The translations under genes were made by a program, and so were the position numbers. From positions 3,318,001 through 3,382,000 of the forward strand of contig NZ_CP097484.1 in the NCBI RefSeq assembly GCF_023546765.1: DNA of 64,000 nt. The letters are read 5' to 3'. The notes below the pieces were generated by a model, which saw only the letters and a program-made list of their open reading frames with translations, ran no database searches and was not told where the DNA came from. Origin of the DNA: Methylobacterium tardum. Lineage in GTDB: Bacteria > Pseudomonadota > Alphaproteobacteria > Rhizobiales > Beijerinckiaceae. Shown in pieces: positions 25,435-37,892 of the stretch; positions within the stretch are counted from its first letter, which is position 1, and each line of letters begins with the position of its first letter.

Positions 25435-26268
25435 ATGCCCGCTGCATTACGCGACGACTTCATCGGGCTGGATGAGTACGAACGCCTCTGCGAAGCGGCG
25501 GAGGAAGGGGAGCGGCTGGAGTACATCGACGGGCAGGTTGTCCGCATGCTGGTCGGCGGCTCCATCGCCCACCATGCCTTGACCCGGTGCCTCGATAACC
25601 TGATTGCCGACCGCCTCCCCGGCGGGCCGTGCGCGTCATTACGTCAGACGATGCGGCTCCAAGCGGGAACGGCACGCGTCTACCCGGATGTCTTCGTCGC
25701 CTGCGGGGATACCGTCGAACCGGATCCGGAGACCAACAGCGTCCGTTCGGCGACCGTCATCGTGGAGGTTCTGCCCCCCGCGACCGAACGGTACGACCGC
25801 GGCGGGAAATGGCTCGAATACCAGACGCTGCACGACCTCATGCATTTCGTCCATGTCGCGCAGGACCAACGCCGGGTCGGATTCTTCCACCGTCAGGGAG
25901 ACGGATGGCACTACGAACTCCTACAAGGACCGGACGCCGTCCTTCGGCTAGCGGCCATCGGGGTCGAGTTGAGGCTCGACGATTTCTACTCGTCCATCCC
26001 GCTGCTAGCCACGGAGGGCGGCGACCTCGCTACCCAAGCCACGTTTGCCACCGTTCAGGTATCGGGCATTGCGGGGATGAAGGGTCTTCCACGCTCGCCG
26101 GACATCTACGCCATGGTTACGGAGATGGACGCCGGCGAGTGTGAGGCGGCCGTAGCTGCCATCGTCGGCTTGGTCGGTACGCCCGCGATGGTGGATTGGA
26201 AGTCCGTACTGCCGGAGCGGCTGCAGAACCGGCTGGATGCTGTTCTGAGCGCCAGCACTTACTATTAG
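25435..26268 (+). CDS. Uma2-family (DUF820) restriction-endonuclease-fold protein with C-terminal extension
   Basis: The 277-residue protein starts at ATG 25435. Its first 190 residues follow the Uma2 pattern: LEYIDGQVVRM near 28, YPDVFVACGD with Asp85, VIVEVLPPATERYDRGGKWLEYQ with Glu111 and Lys125, i.e. a PD-ExK-like active site. Uma2 proteins are usually about 190 residues and their role is poorly known. Here about 85 more residues follow (from TEGGDLATQ), with no family match that I recognise. It lies alone, after the metal island and before gyrB, and its codon use is less GC-biased. Confidence 0.8.
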   Translation: MPAALRDDFIGLDEYERLCEAAEEGERLEYIDGQVVRMLVGGSIAHHALTRCLDNLIADRLPGGPCASLRQTMRLQAGTARVYPDVFVACGDTVEPDPETNSVRSATVIVEVLPPATERYDRGGKWLEYQTLHDLMHFVHVAQDQRRVGFFHRQGDGWHYELLQGPDAVLRLAAIGVELRLDDFYSSIPLLATEGGDLATQATFATVQVSGIAGMKGLPRSPDIYAMVTEMDAGECEAAVAAIVGLVGTPAMVDWKSVLPERLQNRLDAVLSASTYY

Positions 26269-26293
26269 GCAGTCCTTTCAGGAGCCGGGCGGC

Positions 26294-26425
26294 TTAATCA
26301 TAACCGAAGGGGGGCGGCCCCATGAGGGCTTGGGCGTCCTCCAACGCCCGGTCGACGTTGCGGGGGTGTTTGCCCGCTCTGGCACCCGCCGCGACGACCA
26401 ACGCCGGATGGAACCCCGTCTTCAT
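26294..26425 (-). CDS. Possible small protein (43 aa)
   Basis: A 43-codon minus-strand frame starts at ATG 26425 after GGAGTGGGTA and reads MKTGFHPALVVAAGARAGKH, continuing with NVDRALEDAQALMG and ending PPPFGYD. Its composition looks protein-like rather than random and it has a ribosome-binding site. It could be a small gene or the tail of a lost one. The rest of the 420-bp gap between the Uma2 gene and gyrB shows only the inverted repeat listed next. Confidence 0.3.
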   Translation of the reverse strand: MKTGFHPALVVAAGARAGKHPRNVDRALEDAQALMGPPPFGYD

Positions 26426-26620
26426 TACCCACTCCGAACCTAAGCGGTCCGTACCCCGACGGCTAGGGCGGCCATGGCGCTCAGCAGGTAACCGACCTCA
26501 AAGCGTTGGATCTCGGTCACCAAAGGGCACTGACGAAAGCTTGATGTTGACAGCGGAGAGCATCTCTGAATCAATGCTCTCCCAACCTGAAAACCTGCCG
26601 ATACGCCGGCGAGGTCAGGC

Positions 26621-26674
26621 TTCTCAGTAAATCGGTCCACATAATTCGCTTCCCGGGACATATTTTACTGAGAA
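26621..26674. repeat. AT-rich inverted repeat next to the gyrB stop codon
   Basis: Two perfect 11-bp arms, TTCTCAGTAAA (26621-26631) and TTTACTGAGAA (26664-26674), enclose 32 bp. The stretch is clearly more AT-rich than everything around it. It starts 18 bp past the gyrB stop, so it may act as the gyrB terminator in RNA, or it may be a protein-binding or element-end site. Confidence 0.5.
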
Positions 26675-26691
26675 ATTACACCGGCTATGCC

Positions 26692-30277
<3,586 letters not shown>

Positions 30278-30282
30278 GGTCC

Positions 30283-30927
30283 TTAATCCTGCAGGAACGG
30301 GTTCGTGGCCCGCTCCTCGCCGAGCGTGCTGGTCGGTCCATGGCCCGGGATGAAGGCGATGTCGTCGCCCAGTGGCAGGACCTTCTCCTTGATCGCCCGA
30401 ATCAGCTGCTCGTGGTTGCCGCCGGGCAGGTCCGTGCGGCCGACCGAACCCTTGAATACCACGTCGCCGACCAGGGCGAAGCGCGCGTCCCGGCTCACGA
30501 ACACGACGCTTCCGGGCGAGTGGCCTGGACAATGGAGGATGTCGAAGCCGAGACCGCCCACCGTGACCGCGTCGCCCTCGCCGAGCCAGCGGTCCGGCGT
30601 CACCGCCCGGGCTTCGCCGAGGCCGTAATTCGCTGCCGTCTCGGGCAGGGAATCGAGCAGGAACTTGTCGGCTTGGTGCGGCCCTTCGATCGGCACGCCG
30701 AGGCGCTCGCGCAGCTCGTCGGCGCCGGCCGCGTGATCGACATGGCCGTGGGTCAGCAGGATCTTCTCGACCTGCACGCCCTGCTCCCGGATCGCCGCCT
30801 CGATCCGGTTCAGATCGCCGCCGGGATCGACCACGGCGCCGACCTTGGTCGCGTCGTCCCAGATCAGGGTGCAGTTCTGCTGGAAGGGCGTGACCGGGAT
30901 GATCCCGGCGCGGGGCGTTCCTGGCAT
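30283..30927 (-). CDS. MBL-fold metallo-hydrolase (glyoxalase II-like, YcbL type)
   Basis: ATG 30927 gives 214 residues, the usual YcbL length; an upstream extension is Pro/Arg-rich and rejected. The metal site reads LTHGHVDHAAG with His60, His62, Asp64 and His65. Further ligands are His in CPGHSPGSV and Asp in ALVGDVVF, and a last His in IPGHGPTS. These enzymes bind two zinc or iron ions and hydrolyse thioesters such as S-lactoylglutathione or related glutathione adducts. Substrate is inferred. The gene overlaps nothing but sits 5 bp from the reductase gene. Confidence 0.9.
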   Translation of the reverse strand: MPGTPRAGIIPVTPFQQNCTLIWDDATKVGAVVDPGGDLNRIEAAIREQGVQVEKILLTHGHVDHAAGADELRERLGVPIEGPHQADKFLLDSLPETAANYGLGEARAVTPDRWLGEGDAVTVGGLGFDILHCPGHSPGSVVFVSRDARFALVGDVVFKGSVGRTDLPGGNHEQLIRAIKEKVLPLGDDIAFIPGHGPTSTLGEERATNPFLQD

Positions 30928-31015
30928 CGCGAAATCTGTCCTGATGGCGCCCGGCGGGCGCGGTCCCGTCTGTGATAGCGCGATCGCGGCCCTGGGCCCA
31001 CCCGCAAGCAGGCGC

Positions 31016-32683
31016 TCAGGCGGCCCGCCGCTTGAGCAGCGCGTCGAGACCTCCGACCCGGAACCAATGATACCCGTAGCCCTCAAGGAACAGGCAGTGG
31101 CGACCGTCCTCGCCGACCTCGCTCCGGGCGCCGGTGAGCAGATCGACGAGGATATCGTGTTCGGGATCGTCCTTTCCGGACGCGATGGCGACCTCGACCG
31201 GCTCCGGTGCGAGGTTGTGGACGCACAGGATGGCGTTGCCGCGCCATTCGTAGCGGAGCGCCAGCACCGACGGGCGTTCCGTCTCCATCGCGACGACGTC
31301 GCCCCAGCCGATCTCCGGCGCCTCCTTGCGCTGCCGGATCATGCTCTGCATCCAGTTGAGCAGCGAGCCTTCCTCGTGGCGCTGATCGGCGACGTTCACG
31401 TGGGCATAGCCGTAGGGCCCGTGGTCGATCAGCGGCAGCACGGTGCGCGCGGCCGTGGAGAAGCCAGCCTGGTGCTCACTGGTCCACTGCATCGGCGTGC
31501 GGGCGCAGTCCCGCTCCTTGAGCGACAGCTCGTCGCCCATGCCGATCTCGTCGCCGTAGCGCAGGACCGGCGTCCCCGGCAGCGTGAACATCAGCGAGTA
31601 GGCGAGCCGGATGCGGCGGGGATCACCGGCCAGCATCGGCGCGAAGCGGCGGCGGATGCCGCGATCGTAGAGCTGCATCCCCTTCTCGGGACCGAACGCG
31701 TCGAACACGGCCTGCCGCTGCTTGCCGGTCAGGCGCCCCAGATCGAGCTCGTCGTGGTTCCGCAGGAAGATGCCCCATTGGCACGAGAGCGGGCGCGGCT
31801 TCGTCTGCTCGATCGCCTTGACGAGCGGCCGGGCATCATGCGCCGCCAGGGCGTAGAAGGTGGCTTGGTTCACTTGGAAGTTGAACATCATGTGCATGCG
31901 GTCGGCGTCGTCGCCGAAATAGTCGAGGTCCTGCTTCGGCAGGATGTTGGCTTCGGCCAGGATGATCGCGTCGCCCTGGCGCCACTGGAGGAACTCGCGC
32001 AGGTCGCGCAGCATCTCGAACTGCTCGCGCGGCTTGCCGCCGACATCGGCCCCCTTCTCGGCAATCACGAACGGCACCGCATCCATGCGGAAGCCGGAGA
32101 CGCCGAGCTGGATCCAGAAGCCCATAATCTTCAGGATCTCGGCCAGGACTTCGGGATTGGCGGTGTTCAGATCCGGCTGGAAGTTGAAGAAGCGGTGGAA
32201 GTACCAGGCCTTGGCCTTGGCATCGTAGGTCCAGGTCGTCTTCTGGATGCCGGGGAAGACCATGCCCTCGTCGGCGGTGGCGGGACGCTCCTTCGACCAG
32301 ACGTACCAGTCGCGGAACGGCGAGTCCGGGTCGGACCGGGCCGACTGGAACCAGGGATGCTGGTCCGACGTGTGGTTGACCACGAGGTCGATGAGGACGC
32401 GCAGCCCCCGCTGCTTGGCCGCATGGGTGAAGGCGACGAAATCGCCGAGCGAGCCGTAATCCGGATCGACGCCATAATAGTCGGCGATGTCGTAGCCGCC
32501 GTCCTTCTTGGGCGAGGGCTGGAACGGCATCAGCCACACCGCGGTGGCGCCCAGGCTCTGGATGTAATCGAGGCGGCGCTCGAGCCCGGCGAAGTCGCCG
32601 ATCCCGTCACCGTTGGCGTCCATGAAGGTGCCGACGGACAGGCAGTAGATGACGGCGTTCTTGTACCACAGGTCGGTGATCAT
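31016..32683 (-). CDS. GH13 alpha-amylase family enzyme, trehalose-synthase-like
   Basis: The 555-residue protein starts at ATG 32683 with ITDLWYKNAVIYCLSVGTF, the N-terminus typical of trehalose synthase (TreS) and related GH13 enzymes. The four conserved regions are present: DLVVNHTS (99-106), GFRMDAVP with nucleophile Asp201, LAEANILP with acid Glu244, and LRNHDELD with Asp311. Such enzymes convert maltose and trehalose or cleave glucosides. The bacterial TreS usually has a maltokinase partner, absent here. I would call it TreS-like without fixing substrate. An intergenic gap of about 158 bp lies before the penicillin-binding protein gene in the opposite direction. Confidence 0.88.
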   Translation of the reverse strand: MITDLWYKNAVIYCLSVGTFMDANGDGIGDFAGLERRLDYIQSLGATAVWLMPFQPSPKKDGGYDIADYYGVDPDYGSLGDFVAFTHAAKQRGLRVLIDLVVNHTSDQHPWFQSARSDPDSPFRDWYVWSKERPATADEGMVFPGIQKTTWTYDAKAKAWYFHRFFNFQPDLNTANPEVLAEILKIMGFWIQLGVSGFRMDAVPFVIAEKGADVGGKPREQFEMLRDLREFLQWRQGDAIILAEANILPKQDLDYFGDDADRMHMMFNFQVNQATFYALAAHDARPLVKAIEQTKPRPLSCQWGIFLRNHDELDLGRLTGKQRQAVFDAFGPEKGMQLYDRGIRRRFAPMLAGDPRRIRLAYSLMFTLPGTPVLRYGDEIGMGDELSLKERDCARTPMQWTSEHQAGFSTAARTVLPLIDHGPYGYAHVNVADQRHEEGSLLNWMQSMIRQRKEAPEIGWGDVVAMETERPSVLALRYEWRGNAILCVHNLAPEPVEVAIASGKDDPEHDILVDLLTGARSEVGEDGRHCLFLEGYGYHWFRVGGLDALLKRRAA

Positions 32684-32840
32684 GCGGGCCCCCCGGCAAC
32701 TGCGCGCATGACGAACGTAGGACGCCGCGAAAGCGTTGCCGTTCGCCGCGTCCTTAAAACAGCCGCGTTGTGCACGCCCTGTTCAGGCGCGTGCTCGGAA
32801 GGTCCGCGCCCGCCCCGTTGCGCCCCCGAATCCGGCCCGA

Positions 32841-35800
32841 ATGAACGCCATCCTGATCAAGCTGTTCGCGACCGCCCTCACGCTGAGCCAGGTCACGACC
32901 CGGCCGGACGCGGTCCGGACTCAGTTCGATCCCGCCACCGACGGGCCCGAGGTGGTGCGCCTGCTGCGCGACGGCTGCGCCCACATGCGCAAGGCCTTCG
33001 ACATCGAGGACATCAATCTCGACGAGCTGATCACCACCGCGATGGAGGATCCGTCGAGCGTCGCCGGGCCGTCGGCGCCCAAGATCCTTCACGGGCTCGA
33101 TCTGAACGAGCTCAACACGAGCTACAAGCAGTTCTGCAAGGCTGAGAACCCGCCGAATTCGCCGTTCGACGCGAAAGCGGTCATCGAGTTTTACGACAAC
33201 GCGACCAAGGACCTGCCGAGCGCTGAGGCCCTGCGCGACAAGGCGCTGCCCGGCATGACCCGGATCCTCGACGGTGCCGGCAAACCCTTCGCCGAGGCTT
33301 CGGAGCCGAATGGCCGGCGAATCGTGGTGCCGATCACCACGGTCCCGACACTGGTGCAGAAGGCGTTCATCGCCGCCGAGGACAAGCGGTTCGAGAGCCA
33401 CCACGGCATCGACGAGCGCGGCGTGATCCGCGCCTTCATCGGCAATCTCGCCTCGCCGGGCCGGCCCGCGGGCGGATCGACCATCACCCAGCAGGTGGTG
33501 AAGAACCTGTCGGTGGGCGACGACGTCACCTACGAGCGCAAGATCCGCGAGATGATCGTCGCGTCGCGGCTGGAGCGCATTCTCACCAAGCCGCAGATTC
33601 TCGGGCTCTACCTCAACGGCATCTATCTCGGGCGCGGCGCCTATGGCATCGAGATGGCGGCGGAGAGCTATTTCGGGAAGCCGGTCGGACAGCTGACCCT
33701 GCCGGAGGCCGCGCTGCTCGCCGGCATGCCCAAGGGGCCGAACTTCTACAGCCCCGATAAGTACCCGGACCGGGCGCGGGAGCGGCGCGCCTACGTGCTG
33801 GCCCGGCTCAAGGAGGAAGGCACGATCACGGAAGCCGAGATGAACGCCGCCATCAAGGCCGATCTCGGCCTGAAGCCGATCGAGACGGCGCGCCGCGATT
33901 CCGGCTTCTACCTCGCCGACTTCCTCAACCGGGAGGCCCGCACCTTCGCGGGGGTGGATTCCCTGACTTCCGGCTCGATGACGGTCCGCTCGGCGATCAA
34001 TGCCGGGTTGCAGCGTGCGGTCGAGGAGGCGCTGCAGGACGGGCTCGCGAATTACGAGCGCGCGACGGGGCGGCAGACCTATACGGGCCCCGAACTCAAC
34101 CTCGCCGACAGCGTCCGGCGCATCCAGGCCGCGACGCCGGCGCCGGAGGGGTCGCCGCAGGCCGCGCCGGGTGTCACCGGCGCGCGGTCGGACGCGGTCA
34201 AGCCGGATGCCAAGACCTTGAAGGCCGAGAAGGCCGCCGCCGCGCCGGCGCCGAAGCCGGCATGGCTGCGCGCGCTCGAGAGCGCGCGCCCGGTGCTCTA
34301 CGACGTCCGCTGGCCGATGGCGGTGGTGCTGGAGACAGGACGCGGCGCGGTCCGGGTCGGGCTCGCCGACGGCCGCATCGCCAGCCTGGATCCGGGCATC
34401 GCCCGCGGACGACTGCAGCCCTACGATGTGGTGCGGGTGAAGCTCTCCGGAGGCAAGGGCGGCCTGCGGGCCCAGATCCGCGTGCGGCCCACCGTGCAGG
34501 GCGCCGCGCTGGTCCTGGAGAATCAGACCGGCCGGATCCTCGCGATGGCCGGTGGATTCTCGTATCCGCTGAGCCAGCTCAACCGCGTCACCCAGACCGT
34601 GCGCCAGCCCGGCTCGACGCTGAAGCCACTTACCTATCTCGCTGCCCTCAACGCCGGTCTGCAGCCCAACACCCTGGTGCTGGACTCACCCGTCACCCTG
34701 CCGCCGATCGGCGCGGCCGGCGATTCGTGGTCGCCGAAGAATTACGAGGGCGGCGGATCCGGACCGACGACCCTGCGGCGCGGCCTCGAATTCTCGAAGA
34801 ACCTCGTCACGGCGCGCCTGCTTCAGGGCGGCATCGCCCCGAAGGCGCCGGCGAGCCTGAAGCGGGTCTGCGACATCGCCCTGGAGGCGCAGATCTACGC
34901 CGAGTGCGAGCCCTATTATCCCTTCGTCCTCGGGGCCCAGCCGGTGCGGATGCTCGACCTCGCGGGCTTCTACGCGGCTGTCGCCAACGAGGGCGCGCGG
35001 CCGGCGCCGTACGCGCTCGAATCCGTGGAGCGCGACGGCAAGGCGCTCTACACCCACGCGGCCCGCGAGCCCGTCCGCATCGGCTCGGCCGATCGCGTCG
35101 CCTTCTACCAGCTCAAGACCATGCTTCAGGGCGTGACCCAGCACGGCACCGCCGCGGCGCTGGCGAAATTCTCGCCGTACGTGGCCGGCAAGACCGGCAC
35201 CTCGGAGAACGAGAACGACGCCTGGTTCGCCGGCCTGACCAACGAGATCACCGTCGTGGTCTGGGTCGGCTACGACAATGCCGACGGCAGCCGCAAGACG
35301 CTCGGCCGCGGCCAGACCGGCGGCCACGTCTCCGTTCCGATCGCCTCGGCGATCCTCCAGGCGGCGTGGGCGAACGGGGTCGCGAAGACGCCGTTGCGGG
35401 GGCCCTCCTCCGAGGCCCGGCCGTTCATCGCCGACATGGCCGTCGATCCGCGCAGCGGCGTGCGGGTCGCGGGCGGCGGCTTCCTCGAGCATTTCCGCAC
35501 CAGCGGAGACGGCAAGATGGCCGACACGCAGTACCGCCTCGTGCCGCGCGAGACGCTCTACGCCATGCGCCCCGATGCCGAGGATGGCGACCTCAACGGC
35601 GGCGAGGACGGCGCCAGCGTCACGGGCGACTATTATGGCAACATGACCGGCGAGCGGGCGCGCCCCGATCTGCTCGACCCGTTCGGCGAGCGTCCGGCGG
35701 CGCCGCGCAGCCGCCGTGCGCAGGGTGATCTGGACCCCTATGGCCAGGATCCCTACAGGGACAGCTACAAGCCCTGGCCGGGCCAGACCACGCGCACGCC

Positions 35801-35876
35801 CTTCGGCGATGACGAGGTCCGTCGGCCGCGGCGCCGCGATCCGGACTACCTGTTCGGCGAAGATCCCGGCTACTGA
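32841..35876 (+). CDS. Bifunctional class A penicillin-binding protein (PBP1A-like)
   Basis: ATG 32841 is preferred over ATG 32736, whose extra 35 residues look random. The 1011-residue protein has a long N-terminal part, then the GT51 glycosyltransferase with AAEDKRFESHHGID (catalytic Glu near 179) and GGSTITQQVVKNL. The transpeptidase shows the SxxK serine in RQPGSTLKPLTY near 591, SKN in LEFSKNLVTAR, and KTGTSENENDAWF near 784. It polymerises and cross-links peptidoglycan outside the inner membrane. The C-terminal 150 residues are Asp/Arg/Pro-rich and variable. The hydrophobic N-terminal segment is short, so membrane anchoring is less obvious than usual. Confidence 0.93.
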   Translation: MNAILIKLFATALTLSQVTTRPDAVRTQFDPATDGPEVVRLLRDGCAHMRKAFDIEDINLDELITTAMEDPSSVAGPSAPKILHGLDLNELNTSYKQFCKAENPPNSPFDAKAVIEFYDNATKDLPSAEALRDKALPGMTRILDGAGKPFAEASEPNGRRIVVPITTVPTLVQKAFIAAEDKRFESHHGIDERGVIRAFIGNLASPGRPAGGSTITQQVVKNLSVGDDVTYERKIREMIVASRLERILTKPQILGLYLNGIYLGRGAYGIEMAAESYFGKPVGQLTLPEAALLAGMPKGPNFYSPDKYPDRARERRAYVLARLKEEGTITEAEMNAAIKADLGLKPIETARRDSGFYLADFLNREARTFAGVDSLTSGSMTVRSAINAGLQRAVEEALQDGLANYERATGRQTYTGPELNLADSVRRIQAATPAPEGSPQAAPGVTGARSDAVKPDAKTLKAEKAAAAPAPKPAWLRALESARPVLYDVRWPMAVVLETGRGAVRVGLADGRIASLDPGIARGRLQPYDVVRVKLSGGKGGLRAQIRVRPTVQGAALVLENQTGRILAMAGGFSYPLSQLNRVTQTVRQPGSTLKPLTYLAALNAGLQPNTLVLDSPVTLPPIGAAGDSWSPKNYEGGGSGPTTLRRGLEFSKNLVTARLLQGGIAPKAPASLKRVCDIALEAQIYAECEPYYPFVLGAQPVRMLDLAGFYAAVANEGARPAPYALESVERDGKALYTHAAREPVRIGSADRVAFYQLKTMLQGVTQHGTAAALAKFSPYVAGKTGTSENENDAWFAGLTNEITVVVWVGYDNADGSRKTLGRGQTGGHVSVPIASAILQAAWANGVAKTPLRGPSSEARPFIADMAVDPRSGVRVAGGGFLEHFRTSGDGKMADTQYRLVPRETLYAMRPDAEDGDLNGGEDGASVTGDYYGNMTGERARPDLLDPFGERPAAPRSRRAQGDLDPYGQDPYRDSYKPWPGQTTRTPFGDDEVRRPRRRDPDYLFGEDPGY

Positions 35877-35892
35877 CCGCCCTCTCCCAGTG

Positions 35893-36954
35893 ATGAGAAC
35901 CCCGTTGCGAACGCAGTTTCCTGCCGCCCTCGCCCTCGCCCTCATGGCGGCCGCTCCGGTCTGCGCCCAGACGCCCGCCGCCAGCACGGCGGCGCCGGGA
36001 TCCGAGCGGATCAAGGAGGTGCCCTCGGTTTCCGCCGTCGATCCGGCGACGATCAAGCCGGGCCAGATCCTGTTCACGGATCATCGCGATAACCCGACCG
36101 CGCCGGAGAACGGCCTGATCCCGTATCTCGACTGGCAGAAGGCCCGGCCGGCCGAAGCCGCGGCGCTCGCGCCCTACCCCGGCTACAAGGAGCCCGACTA
36201 CACCGTCACAGTGAACGGCGTGACCAAGCCGCGGCACGAGACCCTGAAGATCTACGTGGCGGAGGGACGCTTCATTGTTCCGCGTCCCCCGGAGGCGATC
36301 GACATCGCGTCCTTTGCCAATCTCGCCTTCGTCCAGAAGATGGATCCGGCGATCAAGCACCGCGCCGTGTCGGTATCCGACGTCACGCCCAACAAGGATC
36401 CGGCCGCGGCCTTCGCCAAGCGGCCCGACCGCCCCTGGTGCGAGGGCGCGGGCGCCTGCATCGAGTCTCGCTACGATCTCGAAGGCAAGCTGCCGCTCGG
36501 CGTGAAGCTCGCCAACAAGCTCGAGGAAGGCTCGGCCAAGAAGATCGCCGAGTACGTTTCGTTCCAGAGTGAGCTCAGGGTGCTGGGGCCCGATCAGGGC
36601 GCGCCGCTGAAGGCGCTCACCAAGGTGGACAGCTCGGTGACCGGCGGGCTGGAGCAGACGATCTTCTGGGTCAACCAGATCCTGCGCTTCGGCAAGTTCC
36701 TGGCCGTGTTCCAGCCGATGCCGAACGATCCGACCAAGACGTTGGTCACGACGTACATGGCGCTGGCGATCAAGGGCGACGTCCTCGACCGCAAGGCCGA
36801 GTACGCGCGCGTGCCCGTCCTCAAGAACCTGCTCCCCGCGCAGGTGCTGATGGGCAATTCGAGCTTCAACACCGGAAACTCGATCAGCGCCGGCCTGCCG
36901 GTCTACGCGCGGAACCGGATCACAACCTTCGCGGACGCCCTCGCCAAACGGTGA
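35893..36954 (+). CDS. Exported conserved hypothetical protein
   Basis: ATG 35893 starts 353 residues, 16 bp after the penicillin-binding protein stop. Residues 1-25 are a signal peptide ending CAQ. The mature chain has PGQILFTDHRDNPTAPENGL near 57, repeated KLANKLEEGSAKKIAEY helices, two close Cys (CEGAGAC near 180), and a C-terminal membrane-proximal region with FQPMPNDPTKTLVTTYMAL. I do not recognise a family. The tight linkage suggests an envelope role related to the PBP, but that is only context. Confidence 0.7.
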   Translation: MRTPLRTQFPAALALALMAAAPVCAQTPAASTAAPGSERIKEVPSVSAVDPATIKPGQILFTDHRDNPTAPENGLIPYLDWQKARPAEAAALAPYPGYKEPDYTVTVNGVTKPRHETLKIYVAEGRFIVPRPPEAIDIASFANLAFVQKMDPAIKHRAVSVSDVTPNKDPAAAFAKRPDRPWCEGAGACIESRYDLEGKLPLGVKLANKLEEGSAKKIAEYVSFQSELRVLGPDQGAPLKALTKVDSSVTGGLEQTIFWVNQILRFGKFLAVFQPMPNDPTKTLVTTYMALAIKGDVLDRKAEYARVPVLKNLLPAQVLMGNSSFNTGNSISAGLPVYARNRITTFADALAKR

Positions 36955-36973
36955 TGCGCCCGCCGAGCCTCGC

Positions 36974-37189
36974 TCACATGCCGCGGTTGCCGATCGTCGG
37001 CAGAGTCGGCTGCGTGTAGGCGCGGTTCACGTCGCGGCGGGTCTGGGTGCCGTTGGTGTTGCCGGAGGCCCGGTAATTGTCGAGGTTGAAGCTCTCGGCG
37101 AGGCCGCTGCGGGAATCCGGACCGTCGGTCGCGCAGGCGCCGAGGCCGCCGATCGTCAGCACGGTGAGGGCGAGAAGGGTGAAGCGCAT
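36974..37189 (-). CDS. Small putative lipoprotein
   Basis: From ATG 37189 this encodes 71 residues. The N-terminus RFTLLALTVLTIGGLGAC carries a good lipobox (LGAC) with Cys19 as the lipidation site. The mature part is short, polar and Asn/Thr-rich (ASGNTNGTQTRRDVNRAY), ending NRGM. No family recognised. It faces the preceding gene convergently, 19 bp away. Confidence 0.6.
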   Translation of the reverse strand: MRFTLLALTVLTIGGLGACATDGPDSRSGLAESFNLDNYRASGNTNGTQTRRDVNRAYTQPTLPTIGNRGM

Positions 37190-37457
37190 TCTGGATCCTG
37201 ACAGGTTCCGGGTCCGGCGATGAATTGGTATCGCCCGGCCGGTGCCGAAGTTGGGGACGTCGCCGCATGGTCAGAGCCCCAAAGGATCCGTCAAGGGCGG
37301 CCGCCAACCGTAAATTCGTTCTGCCGCCTCCGATGCGCAGCGGCCACGGAAAATCCACCTTGCCTCCGCTTAACCGCGGATAGGGGCCGGCAATCGTGTT
37401 GAGCACGGCCCGCCCCCTCTGGCGAATCCGGGTCCTTTCGGGCGACAACCCTCGGCA

Positions 37458-37706
37458 ATGAGCAACGTCTTGCCCTTCCGACCGCGCCCGCCCGTCACCC
37501 GGCTCGCCCGCTGCGAAGTCGTGACCGTCGCCGGTGATCTGCTGACCCTTCTCGAGCAGCTCGAGGATGTCAGCGCCCGCGCCGCCGCGATGGGCCGTCC
37601 CGCGCTCGAGGTTGAGCGCACGGTCCAGCATCTCCTCGACGCCGTCAGCGCCGTCGAGCGCGCCCTCGACTGCATCGGCGAAGGCGAGCAATCCGCTCCG
37701 GCCTGA
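37458..37706 (+). CDS. Small hypothetical protein
   Basis: Starting at ATG 37458, 82 residues. After a short Pro/Arg head (SNVLPFRPRPPVTRLARCEV) it is one long helical region rich in Leu, Ala and Glu: LLTLLEQLEDVSARAAAMG and VERTVQHLLDAVSAVERAL, which looks like an amphipathic two-helix hairpin. No signal peptide. Function unknown. The spacing between the surrounding genes and its regular helix pattern support it as real. Confidence 0.55.
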   Translation: MSNVLPFRPRPPVTRLARCEVVTVAGDLLTLLEQLEDVSARAAAMGRPALEVERTVQHLLDAVSAVERALDCIGEGEQSAPA

Positions 37707-37892
37707 ACGCGCGTCGGGCGCGCAACGCTGCCGATCTGGCACAATCGATCGCCGAACCGATCTGTCGAATACCCGACTGTCGGCACAACATCTCTTCGAG
37801 CCTCAGCACAGCGGCAATATTCCGGAACCCGATCGCGCAGCTTGCGGTTGAGGGTCGGATGCTCGCGTCGGGCGTCGTATCCGGAGGACGCT

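Noticed and set aside
30845..33145. 766-codon plus-strand frame across the metallo-hydrolase and GH13 genes
   Set aside because: It runs opposite two well-supported enzymes and has the typical antisense composition (Val/Glu/Arg/Leu/His).
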